Shown: positions 25,586 to 34,804 of the stretch, in pieces | Position numbering within the stretch: position 1 is the first letter of the stretch | How the letters are laid out: each line of letters opens with the position of its first letter | NCBI GenBank assembly: GCA_031082425.1 | Contig: JAVHLB010000003.1 | Coordinates: forward strand, 258,490-322,489 | Origin: Candidatus Edwardsbacteria bacterium | GTDB taxonomy: Bacteria > Edwardsbacteria > AC1 > EtOH8 | Reading direction: 5' to 3' | DNA: 64,000 nucleotides | Program-made: the position numbers and the translations under genes | The notes under the pieces: generated by a model | Told to the model about the DNA's origin: nothing | Database searches by the model: none | Seen by the model: only the letters and a program-made list of their open reading frames with translations

Positions 25586-28093
25586 ATGAAGAATTCAAGC
25601 CACATAGAGGGCATACTGCCCCAGATAAGCAAGCCGGGGCGGTATACCGACAACGAACTCAATGCCGTTCACAAGGATTGGGACCAGGCCGAGGTGCGCC
25701 TGGCGCTGGCCTTTCCCGACCTGTACGAGATCGGCATGTCCGGATTGGGGCTGGCTATTTTGTACACCATCGTCAACAAGCTGCCCTATGCCTTGGCCGA
25801 GCGTTCCTATTCGGCCGATATCGACCTGGAGGCCAAACTCCGGGAGCAGAACATTCCCCTGTGGGCCTGGGAGAGCAAGCGTCCGCTCAAAGATTTCGAC
25901 ATTTTGGGCATCACCCTGCAGACCGAGCTGGGCTATACCAACGTCCTCAATATGCTCGACCTGGCCCAGATACCGATCAAATCGGCCGACCGGCAGGAGG
26001 GCCACCCCATCGTCATCGGCGGCGGCTCCTGCTGCGCCAATCCGGAACCCATGGCCCAGTTCTTCGACTGTCTGGTCATCGGCGACGGGGAGGAGGTCAT
26101 AGTTGAGATATTGGGGCAGGTCAGAGAAGCCAAGCAAAAAAACGAGAATCGAAAATCGATAATCGTGAGACTGGCCAGGATATCGGGGGTATATGTTCCG
26201 GCCCTTCATTCGTCCAACGACATAATAAAAAAACGCACCATCCCAAGCCTGAAGCTGGAGGATGCCCCGCATCCACCCATAGTCCCGCTGGTGGAGGTGA
26301 CCCACGACCGCCTGACCGTGGAGATCACCCGGGGCTGCACCCGGGGCTGCCGCTTCTGCCAGGCCGGGATGATCTACCGCCCGGTGCGCTCCCGCTCCCA
26401 GGAGGACATTGTCAAGCTGGCCAAGGAGGGCATTGCCGCCAGCGGCTGGGACGACATCTCCCTGCTGTCGCTGTCCACCAACGATTATCCCGATTTTCCG
26501 GGGTTGCTCAACAAGCTCAACGGCTGTTTTGCCAGCCAGCGGGTCTCCATCTCGGTGCCGTCATTGCGGCTGGATTCCTTCAGCCGGGAGATGGCCTTGG
26601 CCCTGAAAAAGATCAAGAAATCCGGGCTGACCTTCGCTCCGGAGGCCGGCAGCCAGCGTCTGCGGGATGTCATCAACAAGGGGCTGTCGGACGATGATCT
26701 CTTGAATGTCATCAAGATGGCCAGGGAAAACGGCTGGAAGCTGGTCAAGCTGTATTTCATGATCGGCCTGCCCACCGAGACCTATGAAGACCTGGACGCC
26801 ATGATCGCCCTGTGCCGGAAGGCGGCCGGATTCGGCATCAGCATCAAGGTGGCGGTCTCGCCGTTCGTGCCCAAGCCGCAGACCCCGTTCCAGTGGGAGG
26901 CCCAGGACGATCTGCAGGTCATCAGGGACAAGATCGGCCATCTGAACAAAGGGCTCAAAAGCGCCCGGGTGCAATTCAAGTGGCACGATCCCGAATCGTC
27001 GGCCCTGGAGGGCATATTGTCGCGGGGCGACCGGAAATTGTCAGCTGCCATAGAAGCCGCCTGGCGCCAGGGCTGCAAGTTCGACCAGTGGAGCGAGCAT
27101 TTCTCCTGGCCCAAGTGGCAGGAGGCCCTGGCCGGGTCGGGCACCGATATTCATGCTTATACCGGAGCCAGGGATCCAAAACAGCCGCCGGCCTGGGCCC
27201 ATATCGATTACGGGGTCGGTCAAAAATTCCTGCTGGCCGAAAGGGAGCGGGCCTATCAAAGTTCCGTCACCCCGGATTGCCGGACAGGGGAATGTGCGGG
27301 TTGCGGGATAGGGTGCCGGGGTGATGGGCAGAGCAAGGATGTAAAGGCACAAGAGGTTCAAACAGTTCAAGAAGTTAAAAAAAATGCAGAGGATGACGGG
27401 TTCGGGCGGGCGCGAAAGATGCTGCCCCAGGCCGCCCCGCTGGCCAAGACCCGCTTCCGCTTGAAATACAGCAAGGGGTCGGAGATAAGATTCATCTCGC
27501 ACCTGGACATAAGCCGGGTCTGGCTGAGGGCCATCAGCCGGGCAAGGTTGCCCATCGCCTATTCCCAGGGTTTTTCCCCCCATCCCAAGGTCTCCTTCGG
27601 GCCGCCGCTGCCGCTGGGCATCACCAGCCGGGGGGAGTATATGGACATCCAGCTGGACCGCCCGGCGGCCTCCGAGGCCATCGGCTCCCTGCAGGCGCAT
27701 CTGCCCCGGGGGATGGAGATATCGGCCGTCAAGCCCATCATGAGCAACGCCCGGTCCATCTCCGAGCTGGCCGAAGCGGCCGATTATATGGTCAAATGGC
27801 AGGGCGATGCCGCGGCCATAAGGTCGAAACTTGAAGGCCGGCCTGTCTGGCCGGTCAAAATAATGAAAAAAAGCCTGCTGATCGAAGCCGATATCAAAAA
27901 ACAGGTGATGGATGTCATTATGGCGGAAGGAGGCTTTATCGTCCGGCTAAAAATGAACGTCAGCGGGGCCAAGATCGGGCAGATAGTCAATGCCCTCACC
28001 GGCCAGGACATTGAAAAGGGGCGGGCGGATATTGAGAGGATCGATCTGTATTCCGTTGCAAAACAAAATGTTAGATCTATAGCTGACGGCTGA
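25586..28093 (+). CDS. TIGR03960-type radical SAM protein fused to TIGR03936 (DUF2344) domain
   Basis: The 835 residues begin with a B12-binding-like region (about 1-215; LAFPDLYEIGMSGLGLAILY, VIGGGSCCANPEPMA, FDCLVIGDGEE). The radical SAM core has the [4Fe-4S] cysteines C251, C255 and C258 in CTRGCRFC. From about residue 620 there is the DUF2344 domain (FRLKYSKGSEIRFISHLDIS, FSPHPKVSFGPPLPLG). This fusion is widespread, but its reaction is not established; the DUF2344 half is often found near ribosome- or RNA-related genes. A cysteine group (CRTGECAGCGIGC) lies between the domains and could hold another cluster. An AT-rich repeat at 26135-26165 lengthens the loop near residue 184. Confidence 0.93.
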   Translation: MKNSSHIEGILPQISKPGRYTDNELNAVHKDWDQAEVRLALAFPDLYEIGMSGLGLAILYTIVNKLPYALAERSYSADIDLEAKLREQNIPLWAWESKRPLKDFDILGITLQTELGYTNVLNMLDLAQIPIKSADRQEGHPIVIGGGSCCANPEPMAQFFDCLVIGDGEEVIVEILGQVREAKQKNENRKSIIVRLARISGVYVPALHSSNDIIKKRTIPSLKLEDAPHPPIVPLVEVTHDRLTVEITRGCTRGCRFCQAGMIYRPVRSRSQEDIVKLAKEGIAASGWDDISLLSLSTNDYPDFPGLLNKLNGCFASQRVSISVPSLRLDSFSREMALALKKIKKSGLTFAPEAGSQRLRDVINKGLSDDDLLNVIKMARENGWKLVKLYFMIGLPTETYEDLDAMIALCRKAAGFGISIKVAVSPFVPKPQTPFQWEAQDDLQVIRDKIGHLNKGLKSARVQFKWHDPESSALEGILSRGDRKLSAAIEAAWRQGCKFDQWSEHFSWPKWQEALAGSGTDIHAYTGARDPKQPPAWAHIDYGVGQKFLLAERERAYQSSVTPDCRTGECAGCGIGCRGDGQSKDVKAQEVQTVQEVKKNAEDDGFGRARKMLPQAAPLAKTRFRLKYSKGSEIRFISHLDISRVWLRAISRARLPIAYSQGFSPHPKVSFGPPLPLGITSRGEYMDIQLDRPAASEAIGSLQAHLPRGMEISAVKPIMSNARSISELAEAADYMVKWQGDAAAIRSKLEGRPVWPVKIMKKSLLIEADIKKQVMDVIMAEGGFIVRLKMNVSGAKIGQIVNALTGQDIEKGRADIERIDLYSVAKQNVRSIADG
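26135..26165 (+). repeat. AT-rich degenerate repeat inside the radical SAM gene
   Basis: ACGAGAATCGAAAATCGATA contains irregular GAAAATCG units like those in and after hypF. It is translated in frame (KNENRKSI) in a loop between conserved blocks. Confidence 0.45.
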
Positions 28094-28162
28094 CGGAACC
28101 ATCATCGCAATAATAAAGTCTGCAAAATCGCACAAAGATGTCTGAGGCAAAGATAATAGGGC

Positions 28163-28191
28163 TTGAAATTTGGCCTATTTTTGATTATAAT
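28163..28191 (+). promoter_or_regulatory. Promoter of groES-groEL
   Basis: TTGAAA (28163-28168), a 17-base spacer and TATAAT (28186-28191) lie 66 bases before groES. No CIRCE inverted repeat (TTAGCACTC) is present, so HrcA control is not supported here. Confidence 0.75.
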
Positions 28192-28256
28192 TATAAGCTG
28201 TCAATTTCACAAATTCAAAAAAAGAATAAAAACCATAACAATTCAGGAGGGACGGT

Positions 28257-28562
28257 ATGTCAACGGTTACCAAAATCAAGCCATTAGGCGACAGGGTGTT
28301 GGTTAAGCCGGCAGAGGCCAAGGAGACCAAAAAGGGAGGGATCATCATTCCCGACACCGCCAAGGAAAAGCCCATGGAGGGCGAAGTGGTGGCGGTGGGC
28401 CCGGGCAAGATATCCGATTCCGGAACCAGGATGGAGATGGACATCAAGAAGGGCGACAAGGTCCTTTACGGCAAGTACTCCGGCACCGAGGTCAAGATCG
28501 ACGACGTGGAATACCTGATCATGTCGTCCGACGACGTCATGGCCATCATCCACGAAAAGTAA
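28257..28562 (+). CDS. groES: Co-chaperonin GroES
   Basis: The 101-residue protein has the GroES fold: [42 protein letters not shown] and the C-terminal [17 protein letters not shown]. It caps the GroEL ring. AGGAGG lies about 10 bases upstream of the ATG. It is followed after 140 bases, including a palindromic repeat, by groEL. Confidence 0.97.
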   Translation: MSTVTKIKPLGDRVLVKPAEAKETKKGGIIIPDTAKEKPMEGEVVAVGPGKISDSGTRMEMDIKKGDKVLYGKYSGTEVKIDDVEYLIMSSDDVMAIIHEK

Positions 28563-28565
28563 ATT

Positions 28566-28655
28566 GAACGCTGATGACGCAGATCGACCGGATCGCCGCT
28601 GATGAAAATAAAATATCCGTGGGGATCAGAAAAATCCGGTTCATCCGTGTTCCAT
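28566..28655 (+). repeat. Imperfect palindromic repeat (GCTGATGA/ATCCGTGTTCC family)
   Basis: The left arm AACGCTGATGACGCAGATCG has its near-complement in ATCCGTGGGGATCAGAAAAA and TCATCCGTGTTCC. It lies between groES and groEL. Similar sequences are known as dispersed repeats in many unrelated bacteria. Confidence 0.55.
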
Positions 28656-28690
28656 TAACAAGCAAAAATAAAAATCATACAGAGGAATAA

Positions 28691-30340
<1,650 letters not shown>

Positions 30341-30375
30341 TAGGCCCCAGTATACAGTTTACAGGTAACAGTGAA

Positions 30376-30397
30376 CCCCGCCTTACGGCGGGGTTTT
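30376..30397 (+). terminator. Terminator after groEL (first of three related hairpins)
   Basis: CCCCGCC (30376-30382), loop TTAC, GGCGGGG (30387-30393), then TTTT. Near-identical hairpins occur at 31465-31486 and 32568-32585. Confidence 0.9.
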
Positions 30398-30450
30398 CTT
30401 GTTGACAGGCGGAGGTTGGTTTTGGTATGCTAATTAAACAATGCCATTAG
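30387..30450 (+). repeat. 64-base direct repeat carrying terminator half and promoter, copy 1
   Basis: These 64 bases are identical to 31476-31539. They run from the right arm of the terminator through the promoter and first part of the leader. They mark a tandem duplication of about 1.09 kb. Confidence 0.9.
30402..30431 (+). promoter_or_regulatory. Promoter of the first duplicated orphan gene
   Basis: TTGACA (30402-30407), an 18-base spacer and TATGCT (30426-30431), only a few bases after the groEL terminator. Confidence 0.75.
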
Positions 30451-30454
30451 CATA
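30426..30454. promoter_or_regulatory. Inverted repeat TATGCTAAT-N11-ATTAGCATA at the promoter
   Basis: These are perfect 9-base arms (30426-30434 and 30446-30454). The left arm contains the -10 box. The half-sites are those of the DUF134 operator at 23352-23367, arranged with an 11-base gap. An operator for the same regulator is inferred. Confidence 0.55.
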
Positions 30455-30477
30455 ATCTGGAAAATAAGAGGAGCCTT

Positions 30478-31446
30478 ATGAAAACATTTCTTACTATTGC
30501 GTTATGCGTTTCGCTTACTTCTATTGCATCAGGCGCCAGGGACGCAAATACGATTTTAGGGATTTGGGTGGGCAATAATTCTGAAGGCCTTTTTATTATG
30601 GATACGTTAGCTTATTTTGAAACTGACACCGATAAACATAAGTATAATTATACTTTAAGAGGTGATAGTCTTGAGTTATTCTTTCCTCATTCGACACAAG
30701 TGGATAACTCAGATAATATGTTGGAAGAAACGCATAATGGTGATGGCTTATGCTTTATTATAGAACGCCATGATGAGGATTCACTGGTTCTCCGCCCCTA
30801 TCGCAGCAGTATACATAAACAACATAAGCTCACAAGTGAATACGAGTACTTGTTTGACAGTACAAATACGATAACTCTGCGATCCATTTTTTCTTTTAAA
30901 GACACGTTGCTTTCTTTCAACAGATTGTTGTATTGCCGCAATTCCAGTGTGCGGCTAGAATTTGGGTATCACCAAACCAATCGCGTAGGTGAACATACTG
31001 ATAGTATTTATTACCCCCCTGGCAAATTTATAGAAAAGCACCTGAAGATTATCATTGATAGCACTAAAGCCGTATACCTTTATGGCGATAAGTATTATAT
31101 GCAATCATTGGGTCTTATAAAACACGGCAATAAAAATGCACTAAAACAGGGGTATTATCAAGGATGTTTGAGCGACTCGCAGTATAAAGGGTTGATATTC
31201 CTGTTAAGCATAAGTGATCTTGATAGAATGCAGCTAATAAGAGATACCCGTGATTCTTCTGCTCTGGAGTACTCACTTGATATATATTACAATAATAAGT
31301 ATAAACGGACAGTAGGCACCTATCCCCCACTTATAGGCTTTTTTCTCTTTACGTATTTATCATTCGTAGATCAAGAGGTGCCCTTGGTAAAATCAAAGAC
31401 CGCAAAAAAGATGTTTGAACAATTCTACAAAAAGCGGGATAAATGA
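30478..31446 (+). CDS. Secreted orphan protein, duplicate A
   Basis: The 322-residue protein has a signal peptide (MKTFLTIALCVSLTSIASG, cleavage near ARDANT). The N-terminal half (ILGIWVGNNSEGLFIM, then alternating strands) looks like a small beta-domain. The C-terminal half (LKIIIDSTKAVYLYGDKYYM, then a helix near LSDSQYKGLIFLLSI) recalls DUF6438-like sequences, but only loosely. It shares many blocks with the next gene, including KNALKQGYYQGCLSDS and EVPLVKSKTAKKMFEQFYK. It is AT-rich compared with the chromosome around it. AGGAG lies 9 bases upstream of the ATG. Function unknown. Confidence 0.78.
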   Translation: MKTFLTIALCVSLTSIASGARDANTILGIWVGNNSEGLFIMDTLAYFETDTDKHKYNYTLRGDSLELFFPHSTQVDNSDNMLEETHNGDGLCFIIERHDEDSLVLRPYRSSIHKQHKLTSEYEYLFDSTNTITLRSIFSFKDTLLSFNRLLYCRNSSVRLEFGYHQTNRVGEHTDSIYYPPGKFIEKHLKIIIDSTKAVYLYGDKYYMQSLGLIKHGNKNALKQGYYQGCLSDSQYKGLIFLLSISDLDRMQLIRDTRDSSALEYSLDIYYNNKYKRTVGTYPPLIGFFLFTYLSFVDQEVPLVKSKTAKKMFEQFYKKRDK

Positions 31447-31464
31447 TACATCCACCCGCAGAAA

Positions 31465-31486
31465 CCCCGCCGAAAGGCGGGGTTTT
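31465..31486 (+). terminator. Terminator after duplicate A
   Basis: CCCCGCC, loop GAAA, GGCGGGG, then TTTT. It is copied with the promoter in the tandem duplication. Confidence 0.9.
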
Positions 31487-31539
31487 CTTGTTGACAGGCG
31501 GAGGTTGGTTTTGGTATGCTAATTAAACAATGCCATTAG
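31476..31539 (+). repeat. 64-base direct repeat, copy 2
   Basis: Identical to 30387-30450. Just after it the second operator arm is changed from ATTAGCATA to ATTAGGCATA by one extra G. Confidence 0.9.
31491..31520 (+). promoter_or_regulatory. Promoter of the second duplicated orphan gene
   Basis: TTGACA (31491-31496), an 18-base spacer and TATGCT (31515-31520), as in copy 1. Confidence 0.75.
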
Positions 31540-31565
31540 GCATAATTGAGATAACAAGAGGGCCT

Positions 31566-32549
31566 ATGAAAACATTTCTTACTATTACGTTATGCGTTTT
31601 ACTGACTTCTATCGCGTTAGGCGCCAGGGACGCAAATACGATTTTAGGGTTTTGGGTGGGCAATAGTTCTGAAAGCCTTCGCATTGTTGATACGGTAGCA
31701 TTTTTTGATTTCAGCACCGACTGGAATGTGTTTAATTATGTCTTGAGGGAGGATAGCCTGGAATTATTCACGCCCCGTTTGATACGAGGGGGTAGCCTGG
31801 CACAATCCCTGTCAGACACGATGTCGGAAGATAATCTTCAACCGGCTGATACTATAGGTGTTTGCTTTATCATCGAACACCAGAATCCAGATTCGCTTGT
31901 TCTCCGTCCCTATCGCAACAGCACGTGGAAGCAATATAGACATGCTGTTGAGGACGGGTACTTATTTGATAGTACTCGTACGATAACCCTGTACTCCATT
32001 TTAAAAGACACATTATTTTCTTTCGACCGATTATTATTTTGCGAACATAACAGGCTTCAGGGCACTGGTGGGACGATAGGAAGCGGCAACACAGGGGGGA
32101 TATATTTACCCCAAGGCAAGCTCATTGAAAGGGACCTGAGGATAATCATTGACAGCACCAAAACCATGTATTTATATGGAAATAAATTCGCACTGCAATT
32201 ATGGGGCCTTTATAAGTATGGCAACAAAAACGCATTGAAACAGGGATATTATCAGGGTTGTTTGAGCGATTCACTGTATAGGCGTTTTATAGACCTGTTA
32301 AAAACCAGTTCTCTTGATAGGATGCGCTTTAAAAAAGATCCTTACGATTCAACCGGACCGAAATACTCACTAGACATTTATTACAATGGTAAGTATAAGC
32401 GGACAGAAGGCACCGATTTCCCACTTATAGGCTATGGTCTCGTTACATTTTTTTCAGCCATCAAACCATTAGTCACAGAGGTGCCTCTGGTAAAATCGAA
32501 AACCGCAAAAAAGATGTTTGAACAATTTTACAAAACACGGGATAAATAG
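31566..32549 (+). CDS. Secreted orphan protein, duplicate B
   Basis: The 327-residue paralogue of the preceding gene has a signal peptide MKTFLTITLCVLLTSIALG and then ARDANTILGFWVGNSSES. The ends are well conserved between the copies and the middle has diverged, so the duplication is old enough for both products to have been under selection. ATG 31566 was chosen to match copy A; the upstream ATG at 31530 lies in the operator. It is AT-rich. Function unknown; both copies are probably periplasmic or surface-exposed. Confidence 0.78.
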   Translation: MKTFLTITLCVLLTSIALGARDANTILGFWVGNSSESLRIVDTVAFFDFSTDWNVFNYVLREDSLELFTPRLIRGGSLAQSLSDTMSEDNLQPADTIGVCFIIEHQNPDSLVLRPYRNSTWKQYRHAVEDGYLFDSTRTITLYSILKDTLFSFDRLLFCEHNRLQGTGGTIGSGNTGGIYLPQGKLIERDLRIIIDSTKTMYLYGNKFALQLWGLYKYGNKNALKQGYYQGCLSDSLYRRFIDLLKTSSLDRMRFKKDPYDSTGPKYSLDIYYNGKYKRTEGTDFPLIGYGLVTFFSAIKPLVTEVPLVKSKTAKKMFEQFYKTRDK

Positions 32550-32567
32550 TGCATTCTTCCGCAGTAA

Positions 32568-32585
32568 CCCCGCCGAAAGGCGGGG
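32568..32585 (+). terminator. Third copy of the GCCCCGCC-type hairpin
   Basis: CCCCGCC, loop GAAA, GGCGGGG. Here it is followed by CGTTATT, not a T-run, so termination may be weak. It marks the end of the tandem duplication. Confidence 0.6.
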
Positions 32586-33260
32586 CGTTATTCGTTTGAC
32601 TCACTCGTTTTATTTCCCTCTCTTTAAAAAGAGAAGGGCTAGGGATGCCCGCCGTTACTTTCTTATGACTAAGAAAGTAACCAAAGAAGTCTTTGCCGCC
32701 CAGTTGCGCGGTAAGCCGGGCGTTTGCCCCGGCATTCATTGAACCAGAACAAGCAGGATGCAAATGACGCAATGACTGCTTTTTCGGAGCTGCAGCAATG
32801 CCGCTCCACTGATGGCTGGGACCCTGAAAGGTATGGTAGCTTCTTTGAACCAAACTTAGCCTGTGAAGAATGAACCAGGCTAAGCTGGGTCTTAGGGGGC
32901 GGCAACGGTCAGCGTTGCTGGGGTAACCCCTTTTGCATCAATAAAAAAGCGGGTTTAAAATCAGCATAAATTAGATCACGCTAGTTTGCCGTCCCCTAAA
33001 ACTTCTCTTTGGAGCTTTCTCTTAGTTATAAGAGAAAGCGGAGAGGGTATTATAACGGCATAAAATAAGAATAATAATCCGCACCGTAAATGCCAGCGTA
33101 ACGGCGGGGTTTCGTCTGTTATATAACCCAGGCCTTAAGGCCTGGGTTATTGCATGAGCAACTGTAATTAAGTAAAGTCCGCCACTACAGATAGTGCCCT
33201 TGATCATGCATTAATACCACTAATTGTTGTCCACTCCTTAATCCAGCCGGATAAAATACC
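32586..33260. other. Hairpin-rich intergenic region without a supported gene
   Basis: About 675 bases hold no convincing gene. Stem-loops are dense: TTACTTTCTTA/TAAGAAAGTAA (32655-32680), GCCGGG/CCCGGC (32715-32733), CTTAGCCTG/CAGGCTAAG (32855-32884), TTAGGGGGCGGCAA pairing with 32986-32999 (13 of 14), inner CAACG/CGTTG (32903-32917), GGGG-TAA-CCCC-TTTT (32920-32934) and GCTTTCTCTTA/TAAGAGAAAGC (33014-33039). Short ORFs here look like translations of repeats. The region could be a set of mobile palindromic repeats or a structured RNA. Confidence 0.5.
33123..33150. repeat. 28-base perfect palindrome
   Basis: Twelve-base arms ATAACCCAGGCC and GGCCTGGGTTAT flank TTAA. No T-run follows on the + strand. 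It may be a bidirectional terminator or the stem of a processed transcript upstream of the hydrogenase operon. Confidence 0.7.
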
Positions 33261-33261
33261 C

Positions 33262-33290
33262 TTGACATGCCGGGCCATTTATTGTAAAAT
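33262..33290 (+). promoter_or_regulatory. Promoter of the membrane hydrogenase operon
   Basis: TTGACA (33262-33267), a 17-base spacer and TAAAAT (33285-33290). The first gene begins 45 bases downstream with AGGAG before its ATG. Confidence 0.8.
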
Positions 33291-33334
33291 ATCTTGTTTC
33301 CATTTAATTTAATACATCAGCATTAGGAGTTTTT

Positions 33335-34804
33335 ATGGGGTGGGAATTCTCTTTGCTGGCAACGATACTGGTCCCCATCATCGGGGCCTTTACCTTGCCT
33401 TTGATAGGGCTGGCCTCCAAGCCAGGGCGCAATGCCTGGGCGGTGATTCTGGGGCTGGCCACTACTTTTTTTGCCGTTACCCTTCTGCCGGCGGCCTTCT
33501 CGGGGGAGACCCACGTCTTCCAACGGGCCATCGGACTGGGGGTGGATGCCACCTTCGTGGTGGACGGGCTGTCGGTCTTCATGGCCATCGCCTCGGCCCT
33601 GATCAGCACCCTGATCATCATCTACTCCCTGGGCTATATCAAGGACTACCACTATCAGCAGGAATACTTTCTGATGGTGGTTTTGTTTTTGGGGGCCATG
33701 ATGGGCCTGGTGTTCTCGGCCAACATGATCCTGATGTACGTCTTCTGGGAGATCACCGGCATCTGCTCCTGGCGCCTGATCGGCTTCTTCCGCGACAAGG
33801 AAGTGGTGATCAAGGCCGACAAGGCCTTTTTGGTCACGGCCGGGGGGGCGGTGTTCATGCTGCTGGGTTTCGCCCTGGTCTACGCCAAGACCGGCACCTT
33901 CAACATGCTGGATATGCGCGGCTTCCCCATCGGCGGACTGGCGGTGGCTTTGATAACCATGGGCATCTTCGCCAAGAGCGCCACTCTGCCGTTCCACACC
34001 TGGCTGCCTGACGCCGGCGTGGCGCCCACCCCGGTGACCGCCCTGCTGCACGCCGCGGTGCTGGTCAAGATCGGGGTCTACGCCTTCGCCCGGATATTCA
34101 ACTACACCTTCGTCATCCCCGGCGACTGGCAGACCTACCTGATGATATTGGGCCTGATCTCGGCCATGGTCTCGGCCAGCGCGGCCCTGATCGAAACGAA
34201 TATAAAGCGGATCCTGGCCCTGTCCACCGTCAGCCAGATCGGCTACATCTTCATGGGCCTGGCGGCCTTCAACACCATCGGGGTGGCCGGGGCCCTGCTG
34301 TTCATCCTGATGCACGGGCTGGCCAAGGGCGGCCTCTTTTTAGCCGCCGGGGTCATCGAGCACGGCACCGGCACCAAGGACATCACCAAGATGGGCGGGC
34401 TGATCAAGGCCATGCCCATCACCGCAGTGGCCTTCATCATGTGCGTCTTCTCCATCGTGGGGGTGCCGCCTTTCGGAGGCTTCTTCTCCAAGTTCATGGT
34501 CATCCAGGGCATCATCAAGTCCAACCACATCGCCATCGGCGCCTTGGCCATCTTCACCGCCCTGCTGACATTGGTCTACCTGATGCGGCTGTTCACCCTG
34601 GTCTTTCTGGGCGAGGCCCGGGACCACAGCATCCACGCCCATAAAGAGGGCACCCCGACCATGGTCTGGGTGGTGGCCTCGCTGGCCGTCCTTTCGCTGG
34701 CCGCCGGGATCCTGGTCAAGTACCCCATGGACCTGGCCAATATCGCCGTGCGCGACGTTCTGGGAAATCCTGCCATTCATGATATATTGGGGGTATTGAG
34801 ATGA
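33335..34804 (+). CDS. Group 4 hydrogenase antiporter-like membrane subunit 1 (NuoL/MrpD family)
   Basis: The 489-residue integral membrane protein has about 14 transmembrane helices of the NuoL/M/N-MrpA/D family, which move protons or Na+. The key charged residues are present: Glu in YVFWEITGICSW (TM5) and Lys in FAKSATLPFHTWLPDAG (TM7), with LHAAVLVKIG and STVSQIGYIFMG following. It opens the operon and overlaps the next subunit's ATG by 4 bases. It lacks the long C-terminal lateral helix of NuoL. It could also be called HyfB/F-like or MbhH-like. Ion specificity cannot be read from the sequence. Confidence 0.88.
   Translation: MGWEFSLLATILVPIIGAFTLPLIGLASKPGRNAWAVILGLATTFFAVTLLPAAFSGETHVFQRAIGLGVDATFVVDGLSVFMAIASALISTLIIIYSLGYIKDYHYQQEYFLMVVLFLGAMMGLVFSANMILMYVFWEITGICSWRLIGFFRDKEVVIKADKAFLVTAGGAVFMLLGFALVYAKTGTFNMLDMRGFPIGGLAVALITMGIFAKSATLPFHTWLPDAGVAPTPVTALLHAAVLVKIGVYAFARIFNYTFVIPGDWQTYLMILGLISAMVSASAALIETNIKRILALSTVSQIGYIFMGLAAFNTIGVAGALLFILMHGLAKGGLFLAAGVIEHGTGTKDITKMGGLIKAMPITAVAFIMCVFSIVGVPPFGGFFSKFMVIQGIIKSNHIAIGALAIFTALLTLVYLMRLFTLVFLGEARDHSIHAHKEGTPTMVWVVASLAVLSLAAGILVKYPMDLANIAVRDVLGNPAIHDILGVLR

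Noticed and set aside
28094..28256. CIRCE operator before groES
   Set aside because: No TTAGCACTC-N9-GAGTGCTAA or close variant is present; only a sigma-70-like promoter is seen.
32473..32853. 126-codon - strand open frame over the hairpin-rich region
   Set aside because: It reads through the terminator hairpin and KKVT-type repeat DNA and runs antisense into the end of duplicate B; it looks like translated repeat.
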